Below are positions 41,454 through 49,886 of a stretch of 64,000 nt of DNA, piece by piece; position 1 is the first letter of the stretch; each line of letters begins with the position of its first letter. The position numbers and the translations under genes were made by a program. Source of the DNA: Rariglobus sp. (GTDB lineage Bacteria; Verrucomicrobiota; Verrucomicrobiia; Opitutales; Opitutaceae). The stretch spans positions 28,532-92,531 of the forward strand of contig JAQSWS010000007.1 in the NCBI GenBank assembly GCA_029266495.1, read 5' to 3'. The notes beneath the pieces are model-generated. The model ran no database searches, was not told where the DNA came from, and was given only the letters and a program-made list of their open reading frames with translations.

Positions 41454-42527
41454 ATGTCCGACTCCACCGAAGAACCCCTCCCCCCTGCAGCGCCCGAGCC
41501 TGAGGCTTCCGCCGCCGTCGAATCCATCTCTCCCGTCGGCCCCGAACAAATCGAATACTGCCGCCAGGTTTACGCCGCCATTCAGAACGAACTGGCCAAG
41601 GTCATCGTCGGCCAGCAGCAGGTCGTCGAAGAAATCCTCATCGCGATCTTCACCCGCTCGCACGCCCTCCTCGTCGGCGTTCCGGGCCTGGCGAAAACGC
41701 TCCTCATCTCGACCCTCGCCGACACCCTGCACATGAGCTTCAAGCGCGTGCAGTTCACGCCCGACTTGATGCCCTCCGACATCACCGGCACCGAGGTCAT
41801 CTACTCCGACCCCGCCACCGGCGAACGCAGCTTCCGCTTCATCAACGGCCCCCTCTTCGCCAACATCGTCCTCGCCGACGAAATCAACCGCACGCCCCCC
41901 AAGACCCAGGCCGCCCTCCTCGAGGCCATGCAGGAGCGCCGCGTCACCGTCGGTGGCAAGACCCACAAGCTTCCCGCCCCATTCTTCGTGCTCGCGACGC
42001 AAAATCCGCTGGAGCAGGAAGGCACCTACCCGCTCCCCGAGGCGCAGCTCGACCGTTTTATGTTCCTCATCCGCGTCGGCTATCCGTCCGACGCCGAGGA
42101 GCTGGAAATCATGAAGCGCGCCTCCGCCAAGGGCGAACAACCGCAGGTCGTCATCGACGCCGAGCAGGTCATCGCCCTCCAGGAAATCGTGAAGTCGATG
42201 CCCGTCGCCGATCACGTTTACCACTATGCCAAGCGCCTCGTCCGCGCCACCCGCACCGGCGAACCTGATGCCATGGAGCCCGCAACCAAGTGGCTCAGCG
42301 TCGGCGCCGGCCCGCGCGCCAGCCTCTCGATGATCACCGCCGCCAAGGCCCACGCCGTCATTCACGGCCAGAACCACACCGGTTGTGAAAACGTCGCCGC
42401 CGTCGCCCACGCGATCCTCCGGCACCGCATCGCCGTCAACTTCACCGCCCAGAGCGAAGGCGTCACCACCGACGCCGTCATCACCGAACTCCTCCAGTTG
42501 ATCCCCGCCAACCAGCCGCTGGCCTGA
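41454..42527 (+). CDS. MoxR-family AAA+ ATPase
   Basis: The protein has 357 residues. Walker A is GVPGLAKT (75-82), Walker B is IVLADEINR, followed by RTPPKTQAALLEAMQERRVT and the sensor segment FVLATQNPLEQEGTYPLPEA, which are signature MoxR sequences. MoxR proteins act as chaperones for VWA-domain partners. It is the first gene of a seven-gene plus-strand operon encoding DUF58 and VWA membrane proteins, the standard setting for the family. A Ser/Pro/Glu-rich N-terminal 30 residues look disordered. Confidence 0.92.
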   Translation: MSDSTEEPLPPAAPEPEASAAVESISPVGPEQIEYCRQVYAAIQNELAKVIVGQQQVVEEILIAIFTRSHALLVGVPGLAKTLLISTLADTLHMSFKRVQFTPDLMPSDITGTEVIYSDPATGERSFRFINGPLFANIVLADEINRTPPKTQAALLEAMQERRVTVGGKTHKLPAPFFVLATQNPLEQEGTYPLPEAQLDRFMFLIRVGYPSDAEELEIMKRASAKGEQPQVVIDAEQVIALQEIVKSMPVADHVYHYAKRLVRATRTGEPDAMEPATKWLSVGAGPRASLSMITAAKAHAVIHGQNHTGCENVAAVAHAILRHRIAVNFTAQSEGVTTDAVITELLQLIPANQPLA

Positions 42528-42537
42528 GTCCGCCCAA

Positions 42538-42567
42538 CCCGTGGCCCTGAGCGTGAGCTCAGGGATC
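42538..42567 (+). repeat. CCCTGAGC-GTGA-GCTCAGGG palindrome, copy 2
   Basis: Arms 42545-42552 and 42557-42564 are perfect 8-nt complements. It lies in the 56-bp gap between moxR and the DUF58 gene. It matches copy 1 at 39486-39515 at 28 of 30 positions. Confidence 0.7.
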
Positions 42568-42583
42568 CGTCCCCCGTCCCCCC

Positions 42584-43477
42584 ATGGCCGCCACCCATAC
42601 CCTCCTCGATCCCGACACGCTTTCGCGCGCCGAACCGCTCGGCCTCTTTGCGCGCCGGGTCGTCGAGGGCTATCGCGTCGGCGAACACCGCTCTCCGTTC
42701 AACGGCTTCGCCATCGAGTTCTCCCAGCACCGCGAATACGCCCCGGGCGACGATCCACGCCACCTCGACTGGAAGATCCTCGGCCGCTCCGACAAGTATT
42801 ACATCAAGCAATACGAGCAGGACACCAACTTCGTCGCCCACCTCCTCCTCGACGGCTCCGCCTCGATGTCGTTCGGCTCCGGCAGTGTCACCAAAATCCA
42901 CTACGCCCGCGGACTGGTCGCCTGCCTCGGCTTCCTGATCCTCCAGCAGCGCGACGCCGTCACCGCCACGATCTTCGACGACCGCCCGCGCGAGACCTTC
43001 CCGCGCACCGACAGCCTCGGCAAGATCCACAACCTCTGCACCCGCCTCACCGGCTTCACCCCCGGCCGCCCCGGCAACATCCGCGCCTGCCTTCAGGACT
43101 ACGCCGCGCGGCTCAGCGCCCGCGGCATCGTCGTGGTCATCAGCGACCTCCTCGACGACCCCGCCGACCTGCTGCAAGGCCTCCGCCGCCTCAGCCTCAC
43201 CCGCAGCGAGGTCATCGTTTTCCAGGTGCTCGACCACGAGGAGATCACCTTTCCGCTCGAGGGGAACATCCGCTTCATCGGCCTGGAGGACGACTCGCGT
43301 CTCCAGACCAATCCCGCCGATCTCCGCAAAAGCTATCTCGCCGCCTTCAACGAACATCAAAAAGCCGTCCGTCGCGTCTGTGAACAATGCGGCGTGCACT
43401 ACACGTTGTGCGACACCAGCCGCCCCCTCGCCGAGGCCCTGACCGGCTACCTCGCCTTCCGCTCCAAAGCCGGCTGA
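42584..43477 (+). CDS. DUF58 domain protein of a MoxR-VWA operon
   Basis: The protein has 297 residues. The defining pattern is EFSQHREYAPGDDPRHLDWK and ILGRSDKYYIKQYEQDTNFV, followed by a VWA-like fold with DGSASMSFGS (MIDAS-type DxSxS), VVVISDLLDDPADLL and a degenerate C-terminus. DUF58 proteins are cytoplasmic or membrane-associated partners of MoxR. It is 56 bp downstream of moxR. Confidence 0.9.
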   Translation: MAATHTLLDPDTLSRAEPLGLFARRVVEGYRVGEHRSPFNGFAIEFSQHREYAPGDDPRHLDWKILGRSDKYYIKQYEQDTNFVAHLLLDGSASMSFGSGSVTKIHYARGLVACLGFLILQQRDAVTATIFDDRPRETFPRTDSLGKIHNLCTRLTGFTPGRPGNIRACLQDYAARLSARGIVVVISDLLDDPADLLQGLRRLSLTRSEVIVFQVLDHEEITFPLEGNIRFIGLEDDSRLQTNPADLRKSYLAAFNEHQKAVRRVCEQCGVHYTLCDTSRPLAEALTGYLAFRSKAG

Positions 43478-43499
43478 CCCGCCCCATGCCCGCCCCATT

Positions 43500-43527
43500 C
43501 GTCATTCGTCATTGGTCATTCGTCATT
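43500..43527 (+). repeat. GTCATT heptamer run (4 units) before the BatA gene
   Basis: CGTCATT, CGTCATT, GGTCATT, CGTCATT in tandem between the DUF58 stop (43477) and the BatA start (43554). It is followed by a G-rich dyad (gcgggggcgg / ccccgccacc). Confidence 0.75.
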
Positions 43528-43553
43528 GCGGGGGCGGCCCCCGCCACCGCCTG

Positions 43554-45704
43554 ATGCAATTCCTCGCCCCCGCCGCCCTCGCCGGACTCGCCGCGCTCTC
43601 CCTGCCGGTGATCATCCACCTGCTCAACAAACTCCGCATCCGCGAAGTGCGTTGGGCCGCGATGCGCTTTCTCCTCGCCGCCGCCCAGAAGAACCAGCGA
43701 CGCGTCAAGATGCAGGATCTTCTCCTGCTCATCCTCCGCTGCCTCGTCCTCGCGCTGATCGTCTTCGCCTTCGCCCGTCCCACGTTCGAAAAAATCGCCA
43801 AATCCAGCCTCGTCGCCGGCGATCCGCTCACCGTCATGGTCCTCCTCGACCAGTCCGCCAGCATGGGCGTGAGCGACGGCGTCGAGACGCGCTTCGCCGC
43901 CGCCCGCACCGCCACGCTCAATTTTCTTGAGGAACTTCCCTCCGGTTCCGCCGCCGGTTTGCTGCTCGTCAACGACAGCTACGCCAGCCCCGTCTCCCGC
44001 CCGTCCCGCGACCTCTCGCTCGTCCGCCGCAGCGTCGAACTCGCCAGACTCACCGACCGCGGCACCGACTTCCAACCCGCGATCCGCGCCGCCGTCGAAG
44101 CCCTGCGCAATCTCCCCGGCCGCCGCGAGGTTCATCTCTTCACCGACAACCAGCTCACCGGCTGGCGCGCCCTTGAACCCGTCCGTGAATTCCTGAAGAC
44201 CGCACCCGACATCAAGGTCGTCATCACCACCCCCGCCGCCTCCCCGGCCTCCGCCGCGAACTCCGCCCGCAACCTCGCCGTCACCCACCTCAAGCTCGAC
44301 ACCGCCATCCCCGTCGCCGGCCAGCCCCTCCGCGTCCTCGTCGAAGTCACCAACACCGGCGAGATCCCCGCCGACGGCGTCCGCCTCGCCATCGCCGTCG
44401 ACGACGACGCCCCGTCCGCCGATGCCGTCATCAGCAACCTCGCCCCGGGAGGCACCCGCTACGTGCCCCTCCTCGTCCGCCTCCCCGGCACCGGCTTCCA
44501 CACCCTCACCGCCTCGCTCCCGCCCGACCGCCTCGCCTTCGACAACCGCCGCACCCTCGCCCTCGAAATCGCCCCCGCCCGCGACGTGCTCATCGTGGAA
44601 TCCCGCCGCGGACCCGCCCCCTGGCAGGGCACCGGCCACTTCCTCGCCACCGCCCTCGCGCCCGTCGACGAGGAATCCGCCTCGCGCCACTACCTCCACG
44701 TCACCCGCACCACCGCGGCCGACCTCGATCCGTCCAAGCTTTCCGGATACGCCGTCATCTTCCTCGCCGCCGCCGACGCCCTCCCCCCGCCGGTAATGAC
44801 CGCCCTTGCCTCCTTCGTGAACGACGGCGGCGGCCTCGTCGTCATGCCCGGCGACGCCACGCCCGCCGGCGTCTTCCTCGACGCACCCTGGCCCGACCTC
44901 CTCCCCGCCGCCATCAACCTCCCCGTCGAACCTTCGCAAGGCGCGATCGAGCCCGCCCCCTACAATCACCCGCTCCTCACGCTCTGGAACGACCCCGCCG
45001 CCGGCAACCTCGCCGCCCTTCGTTTCGCGAAAATCTTCTCCCTCGACCCCCTCAAACTCCCCGAAGTCTCCACCGCGCTCCGTCTCGCCGACACCTCCCC
45101 GGTCATCATGGAACGCACCGTCGGCAAGGGCCGGGTCGTCCTGTTCGCCGCCCCGCCCGTGCCCACCTGGACCAATCTTCCGCTGCACCCCGCCTTCGTC
45201 CCGCTCATGCACCGGCTCTACGCCGCGACTGCGCGCGCCTCCTCCCTCAAGCTCAACCTCGCCCCCGGCGACACCTTCCAGGCACCCGTCCCCATCGAGC
45301 AGCTCAACCGTGATGTTTACGTTCGCGGCCCCGCCGAGGATGCAAAACCCGTTGCCACCGGTCGCACCGAACTTGTCGGCACGCAGGCCATGCTCCGCGT
45401 CCGCACCGCCTCCTCCGCCGGCCGCCACACCGTCTACGTCGGCCAGAACGAACGCCCCGACTTCTACTTCGCCGTGCAACCCCCCGCCGACGAATCCGAC
45501 CTCAAGTCCGCCCCCGCCGACATCCTTACCTCCACCGGCATTCCGACCTCCAGCTCGCCGTCCTCCGCCGCTCCGTCCTCCGTCCCTCCGCCCTCGACCC
45601 CGCTCCTCACCGCGCAACAGCTCTGGATGATCGCCCTCGCCGCCGCCGCCTTCCTCTCCTGCACCGAGCTTCTGCTCGCGCTGCGTTCCAGCCGCTCCCG
45701 CTAA
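43554..45704 (+). CDS. BatA-like membrane protein with VWA domain
   Basis: The protein has 716 residues. The N-terminus (MQFLAPAALAGLAALSLPVI, HLLNKLRIREVRWAAMRFLL) is the aerotolerance-regulator BatA-type membrane domain with a second helix LLLLILRCLVLALIVFAFAR. A VWA domain has MVLLDQSASMGVSDG with DxSxS, and later FTDNQLTGW. A large beta-rich periplasmic part and a C-terminal helix follow. The start ATG 43554 was chosen because the in-frame extension to 43512 is heptamer and G-rich repeat DNA. Confidence 0.82.
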   Translation: MQFLAPAALAGLAALSLPVIIHLLNKLRIREVRWAAMRFLLAAAQKNQRRVKMQDLLLLILRCLVLALIVFAFARPTFEKIAKSSLVAGDPLTVMVLLDQSASMGVSDGVETRFAAARTATLNFLEELPSGSAAGLLLVNDSYASPVSRPSRDLSLVRRSVELARLTDRGTDFQPAIRAAVEALRNLPGRREVHLFTDNQLTGWRALEPVREFLKTAPDIKVVITTPAASPASAANSARNLAVTHLKLDTAIPVAGQPLRVLVEVTNTGEIPADGVRLAIAVDDDAPSADAVISNLAPGGTRYVPLLVRLPGTGFHTLTASLPPDRLAFDNRRTLALEIAPARDVLIVESRRGPAPWQGTGHFLATALAPVDEESASRHYLHVTRTTAADLDPSKLSGYAVIFLAAADALPPPVMTALASFVNDGGGLVVMPGDATPAGVFLDAPWPDLLPAAINLPVEPSQGAIEPAPYNHPLLTLWNDPAAGNLAALRFAKIFSLDPLKLPEVSTALRLADTSPVIMERTVGKGRVVLFAAPPVPTWTNLPLHPAFVPLMHRLYAATARASSLKLNLAPGDTFQAPVPIEQLNRDVYVRGPAEDAKPVATGRTELVGTQAMLRVRTASSAGRHTVYVGQNERPDFYFAVQPPADESDLKSAPADILTSTGIPTSSSPSSAAPSSVPPPSTPLLTAQQLWMIALAAAAFLSCTELLLALRSSRSR

Positions 45705-45712
45705 AACGACCC

Positions 45713-48139
45713 ATGGACTGGCTTCGCACCCTCTTCTATCCCGGTTCCGCCAGCGGCGGCGGCTCCACCACCACGATCTCCTTCGAAGGACTCGACCCCG
45801 GCTGGGCGCTCCTGTCGTGGATTGTTTTCGCCCTCCTGCTCTGGTGGCTCCACGCCCGCCTCCTCACGACCACCTCCCGCGGCAAACGCGTTGTCATCAC
45901 CGGCCTGCGCCTGCTCTTCGCCGCCGGCCTGCTCTTCGCCGCCACCCGGCCCGTCCTCATCACCACCCTCGTCGAAAAAGTCCGCCAAAAGCTGATCGTC
46001 CTCGTCGACGCGTCCGCGAGCATGGACCTCGCCGACCTCCGCTCCTCCCCCGAGGACCGCGCCCGCGCCCTCATCGCCTCCGGAAAACTTTCCCCCGACG
46101 GCGGTCTCTCCCAGACCGTCCCCGCCGACGCCGGCCGCCCCACCCGCCGCGAGGTCCTCAAATCCCTCGCCGCCAACTCGCGGCTCAACCTCTGGTCGCA
46201 GCTCAACGACCGCGCCGAACTCGTCTTCTATTCCTTCGGTCACGACGCCACCGAAAATCCCCCGCCCGCCGCCGGCACCGACGGAGTCGCCGTGGCCAAG
46301 GCCTTCTTCGAAACGCTCCCCGCCGCCGACCAGACCACCGCCCTCGGCGAAAGCCTCCGCCAGGTCCTCGACCGCCACCGCGGCGAACCCCTCGCCGGCG
46401 TCTTCGTGATGACCGACGGCGCCAGCAATCGCGGACTCGCCCCCGCCGAGGCCGCCTCCGGCGCCCGCGCCGACGGCGTGCCGCTCTTCCTCTACGGCGT
46501 TGGCGTCACCGAGCCCAGGGACGTCGCCCTCGCCTCCGCCGACGCCCCGCGCATCGCCTTCTTGAAGGAACGCGTCACCGTTCGCGTCCGCCTCACCGCC
46601 AACGGCTATGAAAACCAGCCCGTCATCGTGTCGCTGCGCGATCCCTCGGCCAAAGGCGCCGCGCTCGCCGAGACCACCGTGACCCTCCCCGCCCGCGGAT
46701 CCGTCGACACCGACCTCTCCTTCATCCCCGAAAAACACGGCGAACAATCCCTCGAGGTCGCCGCCAGACCGCTCGAAGGCGAGGCCAGCACCGGCAACAA
46801 CGTATCCACGGTTCGCATACGGGTGATCGACAACCGCGTCCGCGTGTTCATGATCGACCAGGAACCCCGCTGGGACTGGCGCTACCTGCTCGACTTCCTC
46901 CAGGACGACCGGCGCCTCGCGCTCAAATGCGTGCTCCTCGACGGCGACCCCAGCCTCCTGAAGCTGCCCAACACCCCGTTCATCGCAAAACTCCCCGACG
47001 ACCGCGCCGCGCTCTACGACAGCGATATCATTCTCCTCGGCGACGTCGACCCCGTCCGCCTCGGCCGCGAACGCATGCAGCTCATCCGCGAATGGGTGGA
47101 CCAGGCCGGCGGCGGCCTCGTCTTCCTCGCGGGCCCCAACCACAACCCGCGCTCCTACGCCGGCACCCCGCTCGAACCGCTCCTCCCCGTGGTTCCCTTC
47201 TCCGGCCCCGCCGACCAGTTCGCCGCCCGCCATCCCGAGCCGGTCAAGCTCGCCCTCACCTCCGCCGGCGCCCGCTCCCCGCTTCTCCGCCTCGCCGAAG
47301 GCGAACGGGAAAACTCCGCCGCCTGGAAAAAATTCCTCGGCGTCCGCTGGACCGCCAAGGTCTCCCGCGCCCGCCCCGGCGCCGAGGTGCTCCTCGTCGA
47401 CCCCTCCCCCGCCCGCGCCACGCCTTCCGGCCCCGGCCCCGTTCTCGCCCGCCAGCGCTTCGGCCGCGGCGAGGTCATGTATTTCGGCTTCAACGAAACC
47501 TACCGCTGGCGCAGCGAACTCGGCGGAAAACACTACGCCAAAATCTGGAGCCAGGTCTTCCAGGCCCTCTCGCTCGAACGCCTCTCCGGCGCCTCCAAGC
47601 AGGTCCAGCTCCGCGTCGACCGCCCCGAATACCAGCTCGGCGAACGCGTCGTGATCTCCGGCCGCCTCTACCAGGCCGACTTCAAGCCGCTCGTCGCCGA
47701 CGTGGTGCCCGCCCGCGCATCGTTCACGTCGCCCGCCTCCACCGCCGACTCCCCCCCGCAGGAGGTCATGCTCCGCCCCGTGCCCGAGGAAGCCGGCGGC
47801 TACCGCGCCGAGTTCTCCCCCGCCGTCCCCGGACATTATAAGTTCTTCACGCTCCTCGACCCCTCCGCCGTCGTGGAATTCGACGTCGTCGAACCGCGCC
47901 TCGAACAAGCCGACGCCGCCATGAACCTCGCGCTGCTCGACGCCACCGCCTCGGCCGCCGGCAGCCGTCTCCTCCGCGAGGAAAACCTCTTTGAACTGCC
48001 CAAGCTTCTCGAAACGAAGGGCGGCAGCGTCACCTCGCTCAAGCGCCTCGAACTCGCTTATTCGCCCATCCTCCTCTCGCTCCTCATCCTCTTCGCCTGC
48101 GCCGAATGGCTGGTGCGCCGCCTCAACCGCCTGAAATGA
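45713..48139 (+). CDS. Large VWA/amidotransferase-like membrane protein
   Basis: The protein has 808 residues. Two N-terminal membrane helices (ALLSWIVFALLLWWLHARLL and VITGLRLLFAAGLLFAATRP) precede a VWA domain with VDASASMDLADL (MIDAS) and VMTDGASNRG. After a beta-rich part, DSDIILLGDVDPVRLG and WVDQAGGGLVFLAGPNHNPR look like the glutamine-amidotransferase-like domain found in such proteins. A C-terminal membrane helix (SPILLSLLILFACAEWLV) ends it. It follows the BatA gene by 8 bp. It may be a BatB/BatD-like part of the complex; exact assignment is uncertain. Confidence 0.75.
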   Translation: MDWLRTLFYPGSASGGGSTTTISFEGLDPGWALLSWIVFALLLWWLHARLLTTTSRGKRVVITGLRLLFAAGLLFAATRPVLITTLVEKVRQKLIVLVDASASMDLADLRSSPEDRARALIASGKLSPDGGLSQTVPADAGRPTRREVLKSLAANSRLNLWSQLNDRAELVFYSFGHDATENPPPAAGTDGVAVAKAFFETLPAADQTTALGESLRQVLDRHRGEPLAGVFVMTDGASNRGLAPAEAASGARADGVPLFLYGVGVTEPRDVALASADAPRIAFLKERVTVRVRLTANGYENQPVIVSLRDPSAKGAALAETTVTLPARGSVDTDLSFIPEKHGEQSLEVAARPLEGEASTGNNVSTVRIRVIDNRVRVFMIDQEPRWDWRYLLDFLQDDRRLALKCVLLDGDPSLLKLPNTPFIAKLPDDRAALYDSDIILLGDVDPVRLGRERMQLIREWVDQAGGGLVFLAGPNHNPRSYAGTPLEPLLPVVPFSGPADQFAARHPEPVKLALTSAGARSPLLRLAEGERENSAAWKKFLGVRWTAKVSRARPGAEVLLVDPSPARATPSGPGPVLARQRFGRGEVMYFGFNETYRWRSELGGKHYAKIWSQVFQALSLERLSGASKQVQLRVDRPEYQLGERVVISGRLYQADFKPLVADVVPARASFTSPASTADSPPQEVMLRPVPEEAGGYRAEFSPAVPGHYKFFTLLDPSAVVEFDVVEPRLEQADAAMNLALLDATASAAGSRLLREENLFELPKLLETKGGSVTSLKRLELAYSPILLSLLILFACAEWLVRRLNRLK

Positions 48140-49872
48140 TGAAGACCTCCAAAATTCATTCTAAAGGCAGGGCGGCACCGTTGGACCCGCCGCGCTCCGC
48201 CCGCCCTCGTTCGTCATTGGTCATTTCCTCCCTCCCCGCCCCGCTCCGGCACGCCCTCCTCCGGGTCGCCGGCAAACACCTGTCCATGCAGGTGTTCACC
48301 GGCCTCGCCTGGCTCGTCATCGCCGCCGTGCTCCTGCTCGTCGCGCAGACCCTCCTCGACCGCCTGATGGACTTCCCGCGCTCCGTGCGCCTCGCCTTCC
48401 TGGTGCTCGACGCCGGCGTGCTCGGCACCCTCGCCTGGCGCAAGCTCATCCGCCCCTGGCGCCGCCGCTGGCACGCACCCGAAGCCGCCTTTGCCATCCA
48501 GCGCCACTGGCCCGAACTGGGCAGTCGCGTCATCTCCGCCGTCGAACTCGCCGGCGGCGCCGCCGATGATCGCGGCGCCGGCTCGCCCCTGCTCGTGCAG
48601 GCGCTCGTGCAGGAAGTGGCCGTCGCGGTCCCCGCACTCCCGCTCGGCCGGGTCGTCCCCGGCAAACCCGCCGCCCGCCGCGTCCTCACCGCCGTCCTCC
48701 TCGCCACCGTCGTCGCCGGCCTCGCCTTCTGGCAATGGCCGCTCGCCTCCGTCCTCCTGCGCCGCGCCGCCCTGGCCGACATCCCGCTTCCGACCAACAC
48801 CATCGTCGACCCCGAGACCCGCGACCTCAACGCCGCCGCCGGCTCCCACGTCACCCTCGCCGCCTCCGCGCGCGGCGTGCTCCCGCCCCAAGGCCGCATC
48901 GAACTCGCCCTCGCCGGCGGCGAACGTCGCACGATTCTCGTCCGGCCCGATGCCGACAACCCCGCCCGCTTCGCCTTCGCCTTCGAAAACATCCAGCAGT
49001 CCTTCACCTACCGCTTCTACCTCGGCGACGGACGCAGCCCCGTTTTCAAGGTCACCGCCCTGCCCGCCCCGCTGCTCGAACAAGCCGAGTTTCTCCAGGA
49101 ATTCCCCGCCTACACCGGCCGGCCTCCCCTCCGCCAGCCCGCCGGCGCCCTCACGTTCTTCCCCGGCGCCAAGGTCACCGTCGTCGCCCAGGCCAGCCAG
49201 CCGCTCGGCCTGATCGAGCTCCGTTTCGCCGGCGAAAACGTTCCCGCCAACGTCCTGCTCGCCATCGACACCGGCGCCCCCCGCATCGCCCGCGGCACGT
49301 TCACCGTCCCCGCCGCCGGCATCACCAGCCTCAGCCTCCCGCTCACCAGCGCCGACGGCATCGCCGCGACCGACACCACCGCCTACCCCGTGCGCATGGA
49401 AATTGACCGCGCCCCCGTCGTCCGTATCGAGGAACCCACCACGACCTCCGATACGATTGTCCCCACCGCCCGCCTCGCCGTGCGCGCCCGCGTGCGCGAC
49501 GACTTCGCCCTCGCCCGGGTCGAACTCGTCACCGAGCGCACCGGCGGCGCCCAGTCCCGCCGCCCGCTCACCGTCGGCGACAACGGCATCGTCACCCATA
49601 CCTTCGTCCCCGTCTCCGAGTCCCCCCCGCTCGCCGAAGGCACCCAGCTCACCTGGTGGATCGAGGCCAGGGACAACAACACCGCCACCGGCCCCGGCAT
49701 CGGCTCCAGCGAGCCCCGTCAGCTCGCCATCGTGAGCTTCGCCCAGAAACAGGAGGAGATGCTGAAGCGTCTTGAAGAAACCTCCTTGCGGATGGAAGAT
49801 GTCGCCCGCCGCCAGGGTGAAGTTCGCGACACCCTCGGCGAAGCCCTTCGCCGCACCCAAGAGCAGCCCTGA
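48136..49872 (+). CDS. DUF4175-like membrane protein
   Basis: The protein has 578 residues. ATG 48136 overlaps the previous stop (ATGA). The first about 35 residues are derived from two repeats: a palindromic one giving GRAAPLDPPRSA and a heptamer run giving RSSLVISS. Membrane helices follow (VFTGLAWLVIAAVLLLVAQT and SVRLAFLVLDAGVLGTLAWR), then AFAIQRHWPELGSRVISAVE, a helix near AVLLATVVAGLAFWQWPLAS, a long beta-rich periplasmic part (SYVTLAASARG-type) and a C-terminal coiled coil (EEMLKRLEETSLRMEDVARR). A later start within the family-like region is possible. Confidence 0.65.
   Translation: MMKTSKIHSKGRAAPLDPPRSARPRSSLVISSLPAPLRHALLRVAGKHLSMQVFTGLAWLVIAAVLLLVAQTLLDRLMDFPRSVRLAFLVLDAGVLGTLAWRKLIRPWRRRWHAPEAAFAIQRHWPELGSRVISAVELAGGAADDRGAGSPLLVQALVQEVAVAVPALPLGRVVPGKPAARRVLTAVLLATVVAGLAFWQWPLASVLLRRAALADIPLPTNTIVDPETRDLNAAAGSHVTLAASARGVLPPQGRIELALAGGERRTILVRPDADNPARFAFAFENIQQSFTYRFYLGDGRSPVFKVTALPAPLLEQAEFLQEFPAYTGRPPLRQPAGALTFFPGAKVTVVAQASQPLGLIELRFAGENVPANVLLAIDTGAPRIARGTFTVPAAGITSLSLPLTSADGIAATDTTAYPVRMEIDRAPVVRIEEPTTTSDTIVPTARLAVRARVRDDFALARVELVTERTGGAQSRRPLTVGDNGIVTHTFVPVSESPPLAEGTQLTWWIEARDNNTATGPGIGSSEPRQLAIVSFAQKQEEMLKRLEETSLRMEDVARRQGEVRDTLGEALRRTQEQP
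48169..48192 (+). repeat. AGGGCGG...CCGCCG palindromic repeat, copy 2 (coding)
   Basis: Twenty of 24 positions match 11224-11247. Here it lies inside the 5' end of the DUF4175-like gene. Confidence 0.55.
48212..48225 (+). repeat. GTCATT heptamer pair inside a gene
   Basis: CGTCATT followed by GGTCATT, read in frame as SSLVI of the DUF4175-like protein N-terminus. Confidence 0.6.
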
Positions 49873-49886
49873 GTCCCCCCGCCCCC

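Noticed and set aside
45701-47908. 735-codon minus-strand frame opposite the VWA gene
   Set aside because: Same antisense artefact; the VWA frame has MIDAS motifs and membrane helices.
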